A stretch of 64,000 nt of DNA from positions 19,496 through 83,495 of the forward strand of contig JAKALP010000023.1 in the NCBI GenBank assembly GCA_021824175.1, written 5' to 3'. This document shows positions 42,578 through 52,049 of the stretch, in pieces. A program made the translations under genes and the position numbers. Under the pieces are notes generated by a model that worked only from the letters and a program-made list of their open reading frames with translations, had not been told where the DNA came from and ran no database searches. The stretch is from Deltaproteobacteria bacterium. GTDB taxonomy: Bacteria; Desulfobacterota; Desulfobacteria; Desulfobacterales; Desulfosarcinaceae. The first letter of the stretch is position 1, and each line of letters begins with the position of its first letter.

Positions 42578-43507
42578 ATGGAACTCAAGAGGATGAAATT
42601 CGGTGAACGCCGGCGCGCCTGGTTCAGCCTGACTGTTTTGCTTCTTTTAGTTTCCTGGATGCTCCCCCAGGCCCTCAGGGCGCTGGCGGTGCCTCAGCTC
42701 CAGGGACGGGTCAACGACTATGCCCACCTGTTGAGCGCGCCCACGGCGCGTCAACTGGAAGCGATATTGGCTGATCTGGAGCGCACCGACAGCACCCAGA
42801 TCGTGGTGCTGACCATTGATTCCCTGGAAGGCGACTCCCTGGAGGATTTTTCCATCCGGGTGGCCGAAGGTTGGGGCATCGGCCAGAAGGGCAAGGACAA
42901 TGGCGCCATCCTGCTGATCGCTAAGTCGGAGCGCAAGATTCGCATTGAGGTCGGCTATGGCCTGGAAGGCAAACTGACCGATCTGGTCAGCGGCCGCATT
43001 ATCCGTAATGTGATCGGGCCCCAATTCAAAATGGGACGTTTTGATCAAGGCGTTAGTGACGGCGTGGCCGCCATGATCGCCGCGGTCCGGGGCGAGTATG
43101 TGGCCACGACCCCGGCGCGCAGGACTGGATACAACAACCACAACAATGGCTCGGGCGGCATTTTCGCCCTGATCGTACTGTTCTTTTTGTTTCGCGTCGT
43201 GGGGCGCATCCACCGAGGTCTGGGTGTCGTAGCCGGTGGCGTATTTGCGCCCATTGCCGGTCTGCTTTTCCTGGGGGTTGGTTTTTTAGGCGCGCTGCTG
43301 CTCATCCCCATCGGTATGTTGGCTGGATTCCTTCTGGGGCTTTTCGGCTCGCCTCTCTCTCACAGCCACCTGCGCACGCGGTCACGCGACACTACCTTCT
43401 GGACCGGCGGCTTTGGCGGTGGTGGAGGATTCTCTTCGGGCGGCTTCGGCGGGTTTTCAGGCGGTGGTGGCGGGTTCGGCGGTGGCGGATCGTCGGGCGG
43501 GTGGTGA
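42578..43507 (+). CDS. TPM domain protein (YgcG-like), membrane-anchored
   Basis: 309 residues. Signal segment WFSLTVLLLLVSWMLPQALRA, then a TPM domain: VNDYAHLLSAPTARQLEAIL, TQIVVLTIDSLEGDSLEDF, WGIGQKGKDNGAILLIAKSE and RIEVGYGLEGKLTD. Two membrane helices (about residues 190-205 and 220-250) precede a glycine/serine-rich tail (FGGGGGFSSGGFGGFSGGGG) ending in GGW, typical of the family. Some TPM proteins have phosphatase activity or help assemble photosystems; its function here is unknown. In operon with lemA. Confidence 0.92.
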   Translation: MELKRMKFGERRRAWFSLTVLLLLVSWMLPQALRALAVPQLQGRVNDYAHLLSAPTARQLEAILADLERTDSTQIVVLTIDSLEGDSLEDFSIRVAEGWGIGQKGKDNGAILLIAKSERKIRIEVGYGLEGKLTDLVSGRIIRNVIGPQFKMGRFDQGVSDGVAAMIAAVRGEYVATTPARRTGYNNHNNGSGGIFALIVLFFLFRVVGRIHRGLGVVAGGVFAPIAGLLFLGVGFLGALLLIPIGMLAGFLLGLFGSPLSHSHLRTRSRDTTFWTGGFGGGGGFSSGGFGGFSGGGGGFGGGGSSGGW

Positions 43508-43525
43508 GGTGAAAAGAGGGAATGA

Positions 43526-43622
43526 GGGGCAAAGGCGCAAAGGGACTGAGGGACTAAGGGACTGAGGGACTAAGGGACGCAGGGACAAAGGCACATAGGC
43601 ACAAAGGCACTGAGGGGCAAAG
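43526..43622. repeat. Octamer tandem repeat, copy 3 (single arm)
   Basis: Nearly perfect 8-nt period: GGGACTGA, GGGACTAA, GGGACTGA, GGGACTAA, GGGACGCA, GGGACAAA, GGCACATA, GGCACAAA, GGCACTGA, GGGGCAAA. It lies between the two TPM genes. This is the most regular example of the family in the window. Confidence 0.9.
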
Positions 43623-43685
43623 AAGTACTTTTCATGAGTTGCCTAGTGTGTTGGGGTTTAGTGCGAAAACATGGAAGAAGTGAAT

Positions 43686-44339
43686 ATGAAAAAGCTTGCG
43701 CAACGATTTTTATCCCCGGAAGAAAAGGCCCAGGTTGAAGCCGCCGTTGGGGCAGCCGAAAAAGAGACCTCGGGCGAGATCGTCTGCCTGATCCAATCGG
43801 CCAGCTACCACTACCCCATGGCCAATGTGATCGGCGCCACCCTTTTATCTCTGCCTCTATCCCTGGTGCTCACACCCGCAATCGGCGGTTTCTTCTGGAT
43901 CGGCACCCAAAACATGTGGCTGTTCATCGGCATTTTTGGTCTTTTGTTCGCAGCCTTCTATTTGCTCATAGATCGCATTCCCGCGCTCAAACGCCGCTTC
44001 ATCGCCCGCACCGAACTGGAAGAGGAGGTTCAGGAAGCGGCCATGACCAGCTTTATTCATCATGGCCTTTACCGCACCAGGGACGCCAATGGCATTTTGA
44101 TCTACATTTCGGTGTTCGAGCGTAAGGTGTGGGTCCTGGCGGACCGTGGCATTCATGCCAAGGTGGCCAACGGCCAATGGGATGGGGTCGTGGCCCGCAT
44201 CACCGAAGGCATCCGCCAAAAGAAAGCCGCCACTGCCATCTGCGAAGCCGTGGCCGAGATTGGCGCGGTTTTGAAAACCCATTTCCCCATTAAGGCGGAT
44301 GATACCAACGAGCTGCGTAATGTGATCGTGGCGGGGTAG
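43686..44339 (+). CDS. Second TPM domain protein
   Basis: 217 residues from ATG 43686 (MKKLAQRFLSPEEKAQVEAA), with GAAGAAGTG upstream. N-terminal half of the TPM domain (VGAAEKETSGEIVCLIQSAS), then two membrane helices (ATLLSLPLSLVLTPAIGGFF, MWLFIGIFGLLFAAFYLLI) inserted within the domain, and the C-terminal part (NGILIYISVFERKVWVLADRG, WDGVVARITEGIRQKK). This split layout is the YgcG-like cytoplasmic variant that accompanies LemA-TPM operons. A tandem octamer repeat separates it from the first TPM gene. Confidence 0.9.
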   Translation: MKKLAQRFLSPEEKAQVEAAVGAAEKETSGEIVCLIQSASYHYPMANVIGATLLSLPLSLVLTPAIGGFFWIGTQNMWLFIGIFGLLFAAFYLLIDRIPALKRRFIARTELEEEVQEAAMTSFIHHGLYRTRDANGILIYISVFERKVWVLADRGIHAKVANGQWDGVVARITEGIRQKKAATAICEAVAEIGAVLKTHFPIKADDTNELRNVIVAG

Positions 44340-44477
44340 GGCAGCCACTGGCTGGGTAGAAGCCTCCCCAGCTTCAAACCTCCTTGTAAACTTAGCACCG
44401 CTCTGTTAAACTTTTCCTAAATCTTCGCTCAGTTCTCGTCTTCCGGCCCCAACAAATTTTTCTGTATGGAGGCAGGG

Positions 44478-47400
44478 ATGATCAAGTCCAAGGCATTGGA
44501 AATCAATTTGGCCAGCACCCAGGTGGAGGTGGCCATTGACCCTCGCTTTGAGTGCCTGCAGGCGGTCATGTCGCCCTACTACGGGTTGCTGGAAGGACTG
44601 AACAGTTTCCTCAAGGAAGTTTCGCACCCCTTTAAGAACTGGCACTTCATCGTGGCCGGCGCCCGCGGCTATGCCCTGGATTATTTTCATCTCATGCGCA
44701 CACACGCGGGCGGCGTGGAGGCGGCCGGGCGGCTCGCCGAAATTTTTATCACGGCCATGGAGGCAGACACCCCTTTGGCGGTCAAGGCGGATGCCGCCGA
44801 CAATCTGGTTTTGTTTCTTCAAAAGATCGTCCGCACGGCCGAGGATCAATATCCGCGCTTTGAGCCGCTGCTCCAGGAGACTTTGGCGTGGATCGGCACC
44901 GCGCCGGTTGATCGCTTTGAAATCTTCGTGCGCGGCTATTATCCCATCCAGCGGGTGGCCCAGGCCTTGTTCGAGCGCAACGACGGCGGTAGCGGTGATT
45001 ACACTGCCATCAATCATCTTCTGGTCCGCATTTTGAACGCTGGTTTTGAGTACTGGCTGGCACAAAAAGATCCCTTGCCATGGTTTTTGGAAGAAGCTGA
45101 GATCCAGACCTCTGGGGAACAAATAAAAAAAATTTTCACGCCCGTGGCCCAGGCCACGCTGCGCGCCCAGCATGACCGGCTCCAGGGCTTGGCGGCCCGA
45201 ACCCCCATGGCCGCTTTTGATACCTTGCGGGTGTTGCTCGACATGGCCGGTTTTCATGACATTGTCCAGGCCTATCGCCAAATTCCCCAGCAATTGCTGG
45301 AGGCCGGCGGTCCGGAGGGCGGCCAACCGTGGAAAGTCATTTTTCTGTTTCACTGCATGAGCATCGAGGGACTGACCCTGATCCATGAGGATGTGCTGCG
45401 CGACATCAACCGCACCATGGAGTGGCTGATCACCCATCAGAGCAGCCGCTATGTGAAAAAGTTGGTGCAAAAGACCTTTGCCATTCTCAAAACCAGCGCC
45501 CGGCATTATCCGGCCACCGCCTTGAGCGGTGTGCTCAACATGGGCAAAGGCATCTTCAAAACCGAAGACGGCGAATTGATGGATGCCTTCATCAATCACG
45601 TCATCGAATTGGATTTCCAAGCCCCCCAGATCAGAGGTGTGGGCCACGATTGGCAGATCCAGGGCAACAGCGCGCACCTGCAAAATATCCGCACCTGGCT
45701 GGAGCTGATCGAGCTGGGCCCCAAACGGACCACGCGCCTGCTCTCCAATTTGATCATCCATCTGGCGGTCAGTGGCGTATTTATCCGGGACAACGACCTT
45801 TTTGGACGAGACATTACCCGGTTGCTCAACAGCGACATTGCGCCGGTGTACAACCTGGTGAAACAGTTGGCGCGGCTATTCCCCGTTTACTTCAATGACA
45901 TCGGGGCCGAAGGAGAACTGCGCGATATTTCCACGCGCATCGACGAAATTTGCCACCGCCGTGATCCGCTCATTCACTTCCTGCGCAAACAGAGCCATGT
46001 GGAAGGCTCCAGCCGCGTATTGAAGCTGATGGAGGCAGCGATATACTTCTGGGCCACCAACGATAAATCGCGGTTGCAGCCGTTCTTGCCGCCGAACATC
46101 TTCGAAGAAATCGCCGCCGACGGTCCCTATATCAACGGCGTACACCGAATTGTTGAGCACCTGGTCACGACCGGGGTATCCTTGCCGGATGGGCTGCTGG
46201 CCATCACTGCCGGGGAAGTGGGGCGCATGGCCCGGCATGTCCGGGGCGTCAGCGACACGGACCGCGAGCGGGTGGTGCTGTTCCGTGAATTCTACCAGCA
46301 ACTCATCAATAAGTACAATCTGGATTACAAATATCTGAAGCATTACGTGAACCAGTTATCGGCCGAAGTATTCCCCCAATTGGACGATCTGCGAGCCGCC
46401 CTGGCGGAGCCGGAGCTGAAGGCCAAAATTCAAAAACTGCTCGACTACCTGGAGCTGCTCAAGGGGATTATCCTCTCGTCAACCCGATATGAGATCAAAG
46501 AAGACATCTATAAAAAGCGCCACTTCACCGTGGATATCCCTTCCATGTACGGCAGCTATCAGGAGTTGAAGTTCGACGCCATGGGCTTGACCCTGCGCAT
46601 CGAAGCCCTGGTCAATGTGCTTTTTGAAGAGCTGATCAATTCCATTGATTTAAGCTTCATCACCAAAGCCACCTTTCACCAGATTTACGATCGCCTGAAA
46701 CTGCTGGACCGGGCCCTCAAGATCGACGGTATCGCCTCGGCCGAATTGGAGCGGGAGTTGGACCTGCTCAAACATTCACTGGAAATCCGCAGCTTCAGCT
46801 ATACCCAATATCTGGATATCTTCAAGGGGTTCGCCCAGGCTGTAAAAAACGTCATCAACGATTACTTCAATAACCTCCACGGTGACCACTTGACCCGCAT
46901 CCTGGCTGAGTTGCCCGCCGAGAGCGTGCTGGAAAAGTATTTCCCGGCCGGCTGCATCCTGGATGCGGACAAGGAACGCGTCTGCCATCGCACTTCGGAG
47001 ATCTTCTTCCGCGATCGGCTGGCCACCTCCTTGGGTTTGCAGCAACTGGATCTATTCTTAAGCCGCATCCTCAATACCCTGTTTCATCAATCCAACAAGC
47101 TCCCCATAGAGCAACTGCGGTTGCTGCTCAATTACGATCCCGAGCGCGCCGTGGCCTTCCTGAGTCATCCCAGCCATTTGACGGCCGGCATCATCCATTT
47201 GGGCAATAAGGGCTTGAATTTGAGCCGCCTGTGTGCCTTCGGCCTGCCGGTGCCGCCAGGCTTCATCATCACCACGGAAGTATTTCGCTTTCAGGAGATC
47301 ATCGATGCATTTTTGCCGGCCCAGGAGAATTTCCGGGAGCAGGTCGGGCAGCATGTGCGCCGGTTGGAACAAACCACTGGCAAACGCTTCGGTGACCCGC

Positions 47401-48659
47401 GCAACCCTTTGCTCTTTTCGGTGCGCAGCGGTTCGTCCATTTCCCAGCCGGGCATGATGGATACCTATTTGAATGTGGGCATGAATGAGGAGATCGTGGC
47501 GGGCCTGGCGGAGAAAAGCGGCAATGCCTGGTTCGCCTGGGATTGCTACCGCCGGTTTTTGCAATGCTACGGCATGGGCATTGGCTTGCGGCGCGACGAT
47601 TTCGACGCCATTATCTCCGATTACAAGAAGAACTTGGGTGTTCCACTTAAAAAAGAGTTCAGCGGCGCGCATATGCGCCAGCTGGCTTTGGCGTATAAAA
47701 AACGGGTGATGGAAGAAGGCTTTATGATCCCGGAAGATCCCATGAGCCAACTGCACCAAACCATCCGCAGCGTCATGGATTCCTGGGAGTCGGACAAAGC
47801 CAAAACCTACCGGCAGATCATGGGCATTTCCGACGACTGGGGCACGGCCATCACGGTTCAGGCCATGGTTTTCGGCAATCTGTCACAACATTCGGGCGCT
47901 GGCGTCATCTTCACCCACAACCCCCATTGGGCCGGCGAAAGCTTAAGCTTGTGGGGCGATTTCACCGTGGAGAATCAGGGCGAAGATGTGGTGGCCGGTC
48001 TGGTCAAAACCCTGCCCATCTCCATCAAACAGCAAGAGATCGAGATGCGCGACACCGATATGATTCTGGAGACCCATTTTCCGGAGATCTATCGCACCCT
48101 GGCGGCCTGGGCCCAGGATCTGGTCTACCAGAAAGGCTGGAGCCCCCAGGAGATGGAGTTTACCTTTGAAAGCCCCTCCATCAAAGATCTCTACGTGCTC
48201 CAGACGCGGGATATGGCCATCCGGGAGCGCAAACGGGTGCTGGCCTTTGATTTGGAAACACACCATGACCGGGTCTATCTGGGGCACGGCATCGGCGCCG
48301 GCGCCGGCGCCCTGAGTGGCCGGCTGGTGTTTAATCTGGAAGAGATGCAGCATTGGCGCGAACGTGAACCCGATACAGCGCTGATTTTGGCCCGGGCCGA
48401 TACTGTCCCGGATGATATCAAGGAGATTTTTGCCGCTGACGGTTTGCTCACGGCCCGGGGCGGGGTGACCTCCCATGCCGCCGTGGTGGCCCACCGGCTG
48501 GGCAAGACTTGCGTGGTCGGCTGCGGCGACATGATTTGCGATGAGCGCGAGGGCCTGGTGCGTTTTGGCCCGGAAGTACTGCGTTCCGGCGAATATATCA
48601 GCATCGACGGCCGGGAAGGATCGGTCTATAAGGGATTGCTGCGCATCAAGGAAACATAG
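44478..48659 (+). CDS. Giant PEP/pyruvate-binding (PEP synthase-like) protein, 1393 aa
   Basis: Start ATG 44478 behind GGAGGCAGG. Residues 1 to about 880 are predominantly helical and not recognised (for example NFRTWLELIELGPKRTTRLL-type repeats of aromatic/charged helices). About 890-1230 is a PPDK/PpsA ATP-grasp region: HLGNKGLNLSRLCAFGLPVP, FSVRSGSSISQPGMMDTYLN, GVIFTHNPHWAGE, EMEFTFESPSIKDLYVLQTR. About 1270-1390 is the phosphohistidine swivel domain with LLTARGGVTSHAAVVAHRLG (catalytic His), ending GREGSVYKGLLRIKE. The PEP/pyruvate barrel is absent, so it is not a canonical dikinase. A GAPDH-like gene follows 49 bp downstream, hinting at a link with triose/PEP metabolism. Confidence 0.85.
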   Translation: MIKSKALEINLASTQVEVAIDPRFECLQAVMSPYYGLLEGLNSFLKEVSHPFKNWHFIVAGARGYALDYFHLMRTHAGGVEAAGRLAEIFITAMEADTPLAVKADAADNLVLFLQKIVRTAEDQYPRFEPLLQETLAWIGTAPVDRFEIFVRGYYPIQRVAQALFERNDGGSGDYTAINHLLVRILNAGFEYWLAQKDPLPWFLEEAEIQTSGEQIKKIFTPVAQATLRAQHDRLQGLAARTPMAAFDTLRVLLDMAGFHDIVQAYRQIPQQLLEAGGPEGGQPWKVIFLFHCMSIEGLTLIHEDVLRDINRTMEWLITHQSSRYVKKLVQKTFAILKTSARHYPATALSGVLNMGKGIFKTEDGELMDAFINHVIELDFQAPQIRGVGHDWQIQGNSAHLQNIRTWLELIELGPKRTTRLLSNLIIHLAVSGVFIRDNDLFGRDITRLLNSDIAPVYNLVKQLARLFPVYFNDIGAEGELRDISTRIDEICHRRDPLIHFLRKQSHVEGSSRVLKLMEAAIYFWATNDKSRLQPFLPPNIFEEIAADGPYINGVHRIVEHLVTTGVSLPDGLLAITAGEVGRMARHVRGVSDTDRERVVLFREFYQQLINKYNLDYKYLKHYVNQLSAEVFPQLDDLRAALAEPELKAKIQKLLDYLELLKGIILSSTRYEIKEDIYKKRHFTVDIPSMYGSYQELKFDAMGLTLRIEALVNVLFEELINSIDLSFITKATFHQIYDRLKLLDRALKIDGIASAELERELDLLKHSLEIRSFSYTQYLDIFKGFAQAVKNVINDYFNNLHGDHLTRILAELPAESVLEKYFPAGCILDADKERVCHRTSEIFFRDRLATSLGLQQLDLFLSRILNTLFHQSNKLPIEQLRLLLNYDPERAVAFLSHPSHLTAGIIHLGNKGLNLSRLCAFGLPVPPGFIITTEVFRFQEIIDAFLPAQENFREQVGQHVRRLEQTTGKRFGDPRNPLLFSVRSGSSISQPGMMDTYLNVGMNEEIVAGLAEKSGNAWFAWDCYRRFLQCYGMGIGLRRDDFDAIISDYKKNLGVPLKKEFSGAHMRQLALAYKKRVMEEGFMIPEDPMSQLHQTIRSVMDSWESDKAKTYRQIMGISDDWGTAITVQAMVFGNLSQHSGAGVIFTHNPHWAGESLSLWGDFTVENQGEDVVAGLVKTLPISIKQQEIEMRDTDMILETHFPEIYRTLAAWAQDLVYQKGWSPQEMEFTFESPSIKDLYVLQTRDMAIRERKRVLAFDLETHHDRVYLGHGIGAGAGALSGRLVFNLEEMQHWREREPDTALILARADTVPDDIKEIFAADGLLTARGGVTSHAAVVAHRLGKTCVVGCGDMICDEREGLVRFGPEVLRSGEYISIDGREGSVYKGLLRIKET

Positions 48660-48708
48660 AAGTATTTCAAATTTCAAGTCTGAAATTCAAATTCCAAGAG
48701 GAGGTCCC

Positions 48709-49971
48709 ATGAAAGACAACGGCGGCAAGCAAAGCAGAATTCACCTGGGCATCAATGGCTTCGGCCGCATCGGCAAACTCAGCCTGTGGCATCATGTGGG
48801 GCGTAAATACTTCAGCGATATCACGGTCAACATCGGCCGCCAGGCCGGCACCTCCCTGGCCGACATCGCCCACTATCTGCAGCGCGACTCCACCTACGGC
48901 GCTCTGCACACCTATCTGCATGGGCATAACGCCAAACCCGTGGTGACCGATCTGGATGAAAACAGCGGCACTTTGAGGGTGGACGGAATTAAGGTGCACT
49001 TCTTGCGCAAGGAGAGAAATCCGGGCGCCATCGACTGGCGCGGCCATCAAGTGCGCCTGGTGGTGGATACCACCGGTCAATTCCTTGATCCGGCTCTGCC
49101 CGCCGATCACGCCAAGGGCTCGCTGCGGGGGCACCTGGCCGCCGGCGCAGAAAAGGTGATCGCCTCAGCGCCTTTCAAAATCAAGGCCAAGGCCACGCCC
49201 ATGCCCGATGACGCCGTCACCACGGTGATGGGCATCAACGCCAACCACTATGACCCGCGACGCCACAAATTGATCTCAAATGCTTCGTGCACCACCACTT
49301 GCCTGGCCCATATGATCAAGCCCTTGCTGGATGCTTATGGGGCTCAACGAATTTTATCTGCCTCCATGGCCACGGTGCACGCCGCCACCAGCTCCCAGCC
49401 CGTGCTGGATCGCCTGCCTGACGCTGGCAAGAGCGATCTGCGCAAAAACCGCAGTATCCTCAATAACATCATTCTCACCACCACCGGCGCGGCCTCAACG
49501 CTGGCCCTGGTGATTCCCGAAATGAAAGGCATCGGATTTATCGCCGAATCGGTGCGCATCCCCACCAGCACTGGATCTCTAATCATACTCGTGCTCAGCA
49601 TCCAGGAAGAACTTTCGGGCCGCGGCGTGACCCGCGAGGCCATCAACACTATCTACGCTCGGGCCGCCAAGGACGATCCCAGCGGCTACCTCCACTACAC
49701 TGAAACCCAGAACGTTTCGGTGGATGTCATTGGCGCGCCGCGGGCCGCGGCCATTATCGAAGGCCATGAAACCCACACCCGCACGGCTGAATTGGTCATC
49801 GACTTGCGCAAGGTGCCGGGCATTCCCGACTCCATGCTCCAGGCCATGGAGAGCCCACTGGTGCGGCCCCAGGTCACCCAGGCCGTGGTCTACGGCTGGT
49901 ACGACAATGAAATGGGCAGCTATGTCAATATGCTGGGCGACCGGACAGTGTCGGTGGCGGAGCAGATGTAA
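48709..49971 (+). CDS. Divergent glyceraldehyde-3-phosphate dehydrogenase
   Basis: 420 residues from ATG 48709, five bases after AGGAGG; about 80 longer than classical GAPDH. NAD-binding start HLGINGFGRIGKLSLWHHVG; nucleophile in SNASCTTTC (Cys about residue 194); general-base His in ATVHAATSSQPVLDRLPDAG, where the usual TVHAYTATQ is altered; TTTGAASTLALVIPEMKG and SVRIPTSTGSLI in place of the classical SSTGAAKAVG and RVPT; C-terminal GWYDNEMGSYVNML. Catalytic Cys and His are kept, so activity is likely, but phosphate- or cofactor-binding residues differ. Probably a paralogue or an enzyme for a related phosphorylated aldehyde. Confidence 0.9.
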   Translation: MKDNGGKQSRIHLGINGFGRIGKLSLWHHVGRKYFSDITVNIGRQAGTSLADIAHYLQRDSTYGALHTYLHGHNAKPVVTDLDENSGTLRVDGIKVHFLRKERNPGAIDWRGHQVRLVVDTTGQFLDPALPADHAKGSLRGHLAAGAEKVIASAPFKIKAKATPMPDDAVTTVMGINANHYDPRRHKLISNASCTTTCLAHMIKPLLDAYGAQRILSASMATVHAATSSQPVLDRLPDAGKSDLRKNRSILNNIILTTTGAASTLALVIPEMKGIGFIAESVRIPTSTGSLIILVLSIQEELSGRGVTREAINTIYARAAKDDPSGYLHYTETQNVSVDVIGAPRAAAIIEGHETHTRTAELVIDLRKVPGIPDSMLQAMESPLVRPQVTQAVVYGWYDNEMGSYVNMLGDRTVSVAEQM

Positions 49972-50068
49972 GGGATCGTTGATTTACTACGATGCTTTGG
50001 CGAAAATACTTGATCATTTGACACAGGCAAGGGATTATCACCTCATCTGAATTCCATTGGAGCTTGTA

Positions 50069-50713
50069 ATGAAACTGACCAAAGCAGATTTGATCCGCAC
50101 CGTGGAAAACCGGCTTAACTTGTCCAACAAGCGGGCCACCCAAGTGGTGCACACCATCGTGGGCGCCATTGTTCGATCCCTGGCGGACGGTCAAGAAGCA
50201 CGCATTGCCGATTTTGGCCGGTTCTTTGTGAAGCAAAGAGCGGCGCGCGCTTATCGGGTGCCGGGCGGTGGCGCGCCCATCCAACGCGGGCCTTGTAATG
50301 TGGTGCAATTCAGCGCTTACGGACGGCTCAATGAAAGGGTGGCGACCCTTGAGGTTGATGATCTAGAACGACTATCCCTGGAAGCGCTGCCAGCGGAGAG
50401 AAGACAAAGCGGCCGGGCCCCGTTACCGGACATCGGCAGCGCCATCGTGCGCATCAGCGGCATTCCCGTGTGTGAATTTAAAATCAAAGATATCTCCGAC
50501 AACGGCAGCGCCCTGTGGGCCGAAGAAGATTCGGTCATGCTGCGCAACATCGCCGTGGGCCAGGAGATCGACATCCGCATCAATCATCTTCCCGATGGTC
50601 AAGATCAGGTCATGCAACGGGCCAGGATCGTGCACATCTCCAAATCCAGGTTGCCAGACAGATTGGGATACTGTGTCATCGGAGTAGAAATTCTGGGCAA
50701 GCTACCAGTGTAA
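50069..50713 (+). CDS. HU-PilZ fusion: DNA-binding protein with c-di-GMP-binding domain
   Basis: 214 residues from ATG 50069 (GGAG eight bases upstream). Residues 1-90 are HU/IHF-like: LTKADLIRTVENRLNLSNKR, VHTIVGAIVRSLADGQEARI, ADFGRFFVKQRAARAYRVPG. The beta arm is short. Residues about 108-214 form a PilZ domain with both ligand motifs: RxxxR (R112-QSG-R116) and DxSxxG (DISDNG, 141-146), and the barrel end LGYCVIGVEILGKL. Known PilZ domains with these motifs bind c-di-GMP; HU folds bind and bend DNA. Joined, they suggest a chromatin or transcription factor controlled by c-di-GMP. A diguanylate cyclase is encoded in the same window at 3355. Confidence 0.85.
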   Translation: MKLTKADLIRTVENRLNLSNKRATQVVHTIVGAIVRSLADGQEARIADFGRFFVKQRAARAYRVPGGGAPIQRGPCNVVQFSAYGRLNERVATLEVDDLERLSLEALPAERRQSGRAPLPDIGSAIVRISGIPVCEFKIKDISDNGSALWAEEDSVMLRNIAVGQEIDIRINHLPDGQDQVMQRARIVHISKSRLPDRLGYCVIGVEILGKLPV

Positions 50714-50773
50714 AAAACAATGGCACTGTTTTACTTCAGGGGGCAGGGTGGCCCTTCGAAGGCATGGATAACC

Positions 50774-52048
50774 TTAAGCCGCCGGCTGCAACAGACGGTG
50801 GGACGGCACGGCCCAGATATCGGGCTCGGCGATTACATCTATATTTTTGCCGCCATAGATTACCAGGCCGCCTATCCATTGGTCGCCAAACTGGCGGGCC
50901 AGGGCCTGCATCGGGCGAGCATCCTTTGGGTCTACTGTTGAACGGGATTTGATTTCCATGCCGATGATGCCGTCTGGGGTTTCGAGAAGTAGATCTACCT
51001 CCATGCCGGACCGGGTGCGGTAAAAATAGAGCTCCCCTTGCTTGCCCTGGGTGCGCATCCATTTCACGATTTCCGATACCACCATAGTTTCGTAAAGCTG
51101 GCCGCTGATGTCGCCGCGGAAACCCGTCAGCTGGCGCCAAATGCCGATATCCATCCAGAAAAGTTTGGGGGTCTTCACCGCGGTGCTGGTGAGATTCTTA
51201 TAATACGGTTGCAGTAAAACCGTCTGATAGGAGAGTTTCAAGTACTCCATATATCTGCGGGCGGTATCGGCGCTGACGCCGACATCCCTGGCCAAATCCG
51301 AATAGTTGAGAAGCATTCCCGAACGCAAGGCCGATAGTTGCTGGTACTTGCGAAAGGGCATCAGGTCCTCCAGCCGCGCCAAGTCAGTCAAATCGCGTTC
51401 CAGGTAAGTGTAACCGTAATTTTTCAGCCATTCCCAGCGCTCTTCATCGCCCAGTGGCAGCAAGGCCGGCATTCCCCCCCAGGCCAGCAAGTACTGCTGG
51501 GCTTGGCGCATGGGAAGTTCATTTGATTCCAACAACACAGGCGGCATGGGGCTTAATACCTTGGAAACCGGCTGGCCTGAGAAGAAGGCATCGAGCAGGG
51601 GCAATGCCGGCTCATCCATACCTTCCTTGACATCAAGGTTCAACTCAGAGGCCATTAACGGCCACATTTCATAAAAAAAGGCCCGGCCGGCCAATGACTC
51701 TCTGATTTGCTTGAGCAGCAGTATTTGACAGGAGCCGGTGATGACCGTGAATGCGATTTCACCCGCATCAAATGCGTATTTGACCTTTTCAAAAATGACC
51801 GGCTCTTTTTGGGCTTCATCGATCACAGCCTGGCCCACGGTGCCGGCCCACGCCAAAGTGGATAGCTGCCGCAGTGTATCACGGTTTTCCGGGGCATCCA
51901 GATTAAGGTAACGCAGTGATGGATAAGCCGCCTTGCATAAAGTGGTTTTTCCTGTTTGGCGGGCACCGGTGAGTACAACAATCCTGCGAGTGGACGGTGG
52001 GGGTAAACGACGCCGGATGTATCGATATTTATGTAAATCAGTCGACAT
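50774..52048 (-). CDS. AAA (AAA_14) ATPase with DUF4143 domain
   Basis: 424 residues. Walker A GARQTGKTTLCKAAYP (about residue 28), Walker B-like QAVIDEAQKEP (about residue 75), followed by VITGSCQILLLKQIRESLAG. C-terminal DUF4143: LSALRSGMLLNYSDLARDVG with an HTH-like start, LQPYYKNLTSTAVKTPKLFWMD and the nuclease-like end YFYRTRSGMEVDLLLETPDG, MEIKSR. Members are widespread, often in accessory DNA, and of unclear function. A perfect inverted repeat lies just upstream of its start. Confidence 0.9.
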   Translation of the reverse strand: MSTDLHKYRYIRRRLPPPSTRRIVVLTGARQTGKTTLCKAAYPSLRYLNLDAPENRDTLRQLSTLAWAGTVGQAVIDEAQKEPVIFEKVKYAFDAGEIAFTVITGSCQILLLKQIRESLAGRAFFYEMWPLMASELNLDVKEGMDEPALPLLDAFFSGQPVSKVLSPMPPVLLESNELPMRQAQQYLLAWGGMPALLPLGDEERWEWLKNYGYTYLERDLTDLARLEDLMPFRKYQQLSALRSGMLLNYSDLARDVGVSADTARRYMEYLKLSYQTVLLQPYYKNLTSTAVKTPKLFWMDIGIWRQLTGFRGDISGQLYETMVVSEIVKWMRTQGKQGELYFYRTRSGMEVDLLLETPDGIIGMEIKSRSTVDPKDARPMQALARQFGDQWIGGLVIYGGKNIDVIAEPDIWAVPSHRLLQPAA

Positions 52049-52049
52049 T

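Noticed and set aside
43526..43622. Tandem octamer repeats as a CRISPR array
   Set aside because: Units are 8 nt with no spacers, and no cas genes are nearby.
44478..48659. Annotation as pyruvate phosphate dikinase or PEP synthase
   Set aside because: ATP-grasp and phosphohistidine domains are present but the PEP/pyruvate barrel with its Cys active site is not seen.
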